DNA of 64,000 nucleotides from Paenibacillus aquistagni (GTDB lineage Bacteria; Bacillota; Bacilli; Paenibacillales; Paenibacillaceae), in contig NZ_FXAZ01000012.1 in NCBI RefSeq assembly GCF_900177815.1, positions 1 to 64,000 of the forward strand, in the 5' to 3' direction. Positions 61,599-64,000 of this stretch are shown here, piece after piece. The notes beneath the pieces were generated by a model. The model was not told the DNA's origin, did no database searches, and saw only the letters and a program-made list of their open reading frames with translations. Numbering within the stretch: the stretch's first letter is position 1; every line of letters begins with the position of its first letter. The position numbers and the translations under genes are program-made.

Positions 61599-62402
61599 TC
61601 AGAAACCTGCTGCTGCTTCGATTTGCTCCATCATCATAGCTTGATCTTGTATTGTCTTATTGTTCATCTCCGTTTGCTGCAGGAGTTCTGATACGGTAAC
61701 GAACTCATAGCCTTGTGCTCTTAGCTGATCAATGATGATGGGAAGGGCTAAATGGGTCTGTTTGCATGAATCACTCGCGTGAAGAAGCACGATATCGCCT
61801 GGATGAGCTTTCTTCATGACCCGATTTACAATCGTATCCACACCTGGGTTCTTCCAATCGAGCGAGTCGGTGTCCCACTGAATAACCTTGTAGTTCAATT
61901 GTTCAGCAATGGTCAGCACTCTTTTGTCAAAATCACCGTTAGGCATGCGAATCAGATTAGGCTCCTTGCCTGTCATGTCCGTTAAGATTTGGTGGGCAGT
62001 TGAGATTTGCTTGCGAATTTCGTCATCGCTTAAGCTGCTGTAGTTCACATGCTTATGTCCATGACTGCCAATCTCGTAGCCGCCATCAGCAATTTTCTTC
62101 ACGAGATCCGGATGTGTCTTACTCCAGGGTGAGGAGAGGAAGAAGGTGCTTTTCTTTACCCCTTTTTGCTCAAGGATATCGAGAATAGGCTGCGTTCGTG
62201 TTTCTCCCCAACTGATGTCGAACGTTAGTGCGATCAGTTTCTTTTCGGTTGGAACACTGTAAATGGCAGATGGACTGCCTTCTGAGAACACCGTGATGTT
62301 GTCACTCTCCACATAGACGACACCCGCAGCAAATATGGCGGCGACGACAAGGAAGAAGACGCGTTTGATTTTTTTGCCACTGAATACATAAAAAGAATTC
62401 AT
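61599..62402 (-). CDS. pdaB: Polysaccharide deacetylase PdaB
   Basis: A 267-aa spore protein of the NodB deacetylase family, needed for late spore stability in Bacillus. An N-terminal membrane anchor (RVFFLVVAAIFAAGVVYV) is followed by the NodB domain. Motif 1 is TFDISWG, with Ile where most family members have a second Asp; this is normal in PdaB. Motif 2 SHGHKH gives H-x3-H. GAGAGGAG on the minus strand supports ATG 62402; 59 upstream codons were dropped. It has a sigma-E-like promoter. Confidence 0.93.
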   Translation of the reverse strand: MNSFYVFSGKKIKRVFFLVVAAIFAAGVVYVESDNITVFSEGSPSAIYSVPTEKKLIALTFDISWGETRTQPILDILEQKGVKKSTFFLSSPWSKTHPDLVKKIADGGYEIGSHGHKHVNYSSLSDDEIRKQISTAHQILTDMTGKEPNLIRMPNGDFDKRVLTIAEQLNYKVIQWDTDSLDWKNPGVDTIVNRVMKKAHPGDIVLLHASDSCKQTHLALPIIIDQLRAQGYEFVTVSELLQQTEMNNKTIQDQAMMMEQIEAAAGF

Positions 62403-62471
62403 GCAAGTGCGCTCCTCTCGTACGTAGCAATTAGCGGCAGGCCATCTAGGCTTGTCACGCTTGTTTAATAC

Positions 62472-62499
62472 ACTGTATGCTTGGAGCATGGAATTATGA
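62472..62499 (-). promoter_or_regulatory. Possible sigma-E promoter of pdaB
   Basis: On the minus strand TCATAAT (62499-62493) and CATACAGT (62479-62472) are 13 bases apart. CATACA-T is the sigma-E -10 pattern. The site lies 70 bases before pdaB. Confidence 0.5.
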
Positions 62500-62565
62500 C
62501 AAGCATCATCGAGGGTTTGATTCGTGGTGATGGTCGTCATGCAAGTAGAAAGGAGAATGGGCTTC

Positions 62566-63171
62566 ATGCTAAGTTTCAAAGCATTTTTACGTTCGTTAAT
62601 AGAAATAAAGTGGTATATCTTTGCCTCTGCGCTGCTGATGATTGCAGGCTATGCCATTGGCTATCAGTCCAACACACTCGAACAATTTCTTATGGGTCAA
62701 CTTGAAGCGCTCAAGGAATTGCAGCAGCAAGCGTCGCAATCCTCGAATCAGGAATTGTCTTTTTTCATTACGATTTTCTACAATAATGCCATCAAATCTG
62801 TATTGATCATGTTTGCGGGTATTATAGGAGGCATTATTCCAGCTGCATTTTTGCTCATCAACGGAATGGTAATTGGTCTGCTTATGCGCATCATGAGCGA
62901 AGCGGGCGTTGATATGACAAGTCTTGTGGTGAAGGGGCTGCTGCCCCATGGTATTTTAGAAATCCCGGCGATTATTATAGCTGCGGCATTCGGACTGCGC
63001 TTTGGCATACTCGTGTTCCAGCGGATGTCTTCTCAGTATCGCTCCAATCCATTGAATCTGACTATTGGACTCTGGTCAAAGAAGACCGCAGCGGCTGCCG
63101 TCTGGATTACATTTATTCTGCTCATCGCAGCAATAATTGAGAGTACCATTACATTCTGGCTGTTATCGTAA
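62566..63171 (+). CDS. spoIIM: SpoIIM-family (DUF95) membrane protein
   Basis: A 201-aa protein with about five membrane helices and the SpoIIM/DUF95 pattern: NAIKSVLIMFAGIIGGIIPA, then GLLPHGILEIPAIIIAAAFG, which holds the conserved HGxxE. In Bacillus SpoIIM joins SpoIID and SpoIIP in septal wall remodelling during engulfment; this family member next to pdaB may do this, but other DUF95 proteins exist. AAAGGAG lies 10 bases before ATG 62566; earlier starts are too close. It diverges from pdaB. Confidence 0.85.
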   Translation: MLSFKAFLRSLIEIKWYIFASALLMIAGYAIGYQSNTLEQFLMGQLEALKELQQQASQSSNQELSFFITIFYNNAIKSVLIMFAGIIGGIIPAAFLLINGMVIGLLMRIMSEAGVDMTSLVVKGLLPHGILEIPAIIIAAAFGLRFGILVFQRMSSQYRSNPLNLTIGLWSKKTAAAAVWITFILLIAAIIESTITFWLLS

Positions 63172-63249
63172 GCAAATGGAGGAGCGGGTGTTTGCGATAA
63201 TGGGATGCAAGAGAATGATTGTACGATAAATTTGTATGTGTAGGATAAA

Positions 63250-63268
63250 ATTCTCAAAAAATGAGAAT
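63250..63268 (+). other. Small hairpin after spoIIM
   Basis: ATTCTCA (63250-63256) and TGAGAAT (63262-63268) form a 7-bp perfect stem with a 5-A loop. There is no T run, so termination is doubtful. Confidence 0.35.
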
Positions 63269-63415
63269 ACCATTAAAGCGGCATTCATGAGATGCATGCG
63301 CGAAGCGCCAACAGCGTGAGGAGCCATGTAAGGAATGAAGTCGCTTTTCTTCTCTTTATGGGCAGAAATAAAGATGAATGCAATTGATGGATTGTAATGA
63401 GGAGGCTGCATTGTC

Positions 63416-63643
63416 GTGCTAGGGTTTCTATTTAATGATAAGGAATGCAAGGAACTAGGATATATGCTTCGCAAGGAGCTTGATGAGATGCTTCTTGATC
63501 TGTCTGATCAGCGATTGGACAAAGATGTACGGCGAGCGATAGCAGCAAGATATCGGACAATCTTTCGAATGTATGCCCGTATTGCCACCCCTAAGGATCT
63601 GTCGCGATATGCGCGAAATCATCGCTATATTCAGAATCACTAA
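63416..63643 (+). CDS. Conserved-looking small protein of unknown function
   Basis: A 75-aa charged, helical protein: MLGFLFNDKECKELGYMLRK at the start and then ELDEMLLDLSDQRLDKDVRR. GGAGG (63401-63405) lies 10 bases before GTG 63416. Codon use and the good ribosome-binding site suggest a real gene. No domain is recognised. It is the last gene before the rRNA promoters. Confidence 0.7.
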   Translation: MLGFLFNDKECKELGYMLRKELDEMLLDLSDQRLDKDVRRAIAARYRTIFRMYARIATPKDLSRYARNHRYIQNH

Positions 63644-63685
63644 ACCTATGTCGTAGGCTTGTTTTAAAAAAAAATGAAAAAAGGG

Positions 63686-63715
63686 TTGACGAAAAATGTA
63701 GTTTTATGATAAATT
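63686..63715 (+). promoter_or_regulatory. rrn promoter P1
   Basis: TTGACG at 63686-63691 and TAAATT at 63710-63715, 18 bases apart (GATAAA with 16 bases is an alternative). The upstream A tracts (63665-63682) resemble an UP element. Confidence 0.65.
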
Positions 63716-63784
63716 AATTCTCGTTCCTTTCTTACAAGAAAAACGAAAGAAAAACTTCTTTCGAAAAAACATTGAAAAAAGATG

Positions 63785-63813
63785 TTGACTTCTAGAAAAG
63801 AACATGATATATT
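63785..63813 (+). promoter_or_regulatory. rrn promoter P2
   Basis: TTGACT at 63785-63790 and TATATT at 63808-63813, 17 bases apart. The start point falls near a G at 63818-63820, as expected for GTP-sensing Bacillus-type rRNA promoters. Confidence 0.8.
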
Positions 63814-63882
63814 ATAAGAGTCGCTGCTGAACGATGTGGCGAGCTAAAGCGAAGGTGATCGGGTTGGTCGCTGGAGCGCAAT

Positions 63883-63896
63883 TGTTCTTTGAAAAC
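63883..63896 (+). promoter_or_regulatory. boxA-like antitermination element
   Basis: TGTTCTTTGAAAAC closely matches rRNA leader boxA elements that bind NusB-S10. It lies about 70 bases before the 16S start. Confidence 0.65.
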
Positions 63897-63964
63897 TGAA
63901 CAACGAGTGAAACATTATTGAGAATTAATTTCTCGTCAGCAATACCAATGAGCAAGTCAAACAC

Positions 63965-64000
63965 TTTTATGGAGAGTTTGATCCTGGCTCAGGACGAACG
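63965..64000 (+). rRNA. rrs: 16S ribosomal RNA, 5' end
   Basis: GGAGAGTTTGATCCTGGCTC at 63971-63990 is the universal 16S 5' sequence, followed by AGGACGAACG. The 5' end is set at about 63965 by comparison with the known Bacillus 16S start. The gene continues beyond the window. Confidence 0.97.

Larger units (their letters stand above)
63644..63964 (+). promoter_or_regulatory. rRNA operon promoter and leader region
   Basis: The stretch carries two promoters in tandem (P1 63686-63715, P2 63785-63813), an A-rich part between them, a leader that starts near 63820, a boxA-like element TGTTCTTTGAAAAC at 63883-63896, and pairing segments before the 16S start. There is no gene. Confidence 0.85.

Overview
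The window is chromosomal DNA of a spore-forming, low-to-mid GC Firmicute, most likely Paenibacillus or a close relative. The evidence is the ctsR-mcsA-mcsB-clpC stress operon, SigH, the sporulation and germination genes cwlD, gerD, kbaA, pdaB and spoIIM, a zinc-type S14, a SecE of 69 aa, frequent GTG and TTG starts behind strong GGAGG sites, and a gene order that closely follows the origin-proximal half of Bacillus-type genomes. It opens in the 3' end of a 5S rRNA and closes 36 bases into a 16S rRNA on the same strand, so two rrn operons in direct orientation bracket about 64 kb.

Layout: (1) 1-802: 5S end, its terminator, and a long AT-rich spacer with several DnaA-box-like 9-mers, then a sigma-A promoter overlapped by CtsR operators. 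(2) 803-9130: ctsR, mcsA, mcsB, clpC, radA, disA, pssA (protein quality control, DNA repair, c-di-AMP, lipid synthesis). (3) 9329-9724: a small gene on the opposite strand with its own promoter. (4) 9942-19345: pilT-like yacL, ispD, ispF, gltX, a cysteine T-box leader, cysE, cysS, mrnC, rlmB, yacP, sigH. (5) 19739-36661: rpmG-secE-nusG, rplKA, L10-leader-rplJL, ybxB, rpoB, rpoC, rplGB, rpsL, rpsG, fusA, tuf. (6) 37024-54243: the S10-spc-alpha ribosomal superoperon with secY, adk, map, infA, rpoA, then truA, rplM, rpsI. (7) 54488-57724: an accessory insert (DUF2264 protein, APS reductase, ATP sulfurylase). (8) 57882-63643: sporulation cluster cwlD, mrp/salA, gerD, kbaA, pdaB, spoIIM and a small unknown gene. 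(9) 63644-64000: tandem rRNA promoters, leader with boxA-like element, 16S start.

Nearly every gene is a recognisable housekeeping gene, and I see no mobile element, CRISPR array, toxin-antitoxin pair, phage gene or tRNA. I did not find a convincing new multi-gene system. The observations most worth checking are a candidate minus-strand small gene between rpsI and the DUF2264 gene, the DnaA-box cluster before ctsR, the long cysteine T-box, structured leaders before rpoB, rpoC and adk, sporulation-type promoters before cwlD, gerD and pdaB, and the absence of ECF transporter genes between rplQ and truA.

Product names rest on motif and family recognition by reading; no database search was run. 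Starts were chosen from ribosome-binding-site spacing and family N-termini and often differ from the longest open frame.
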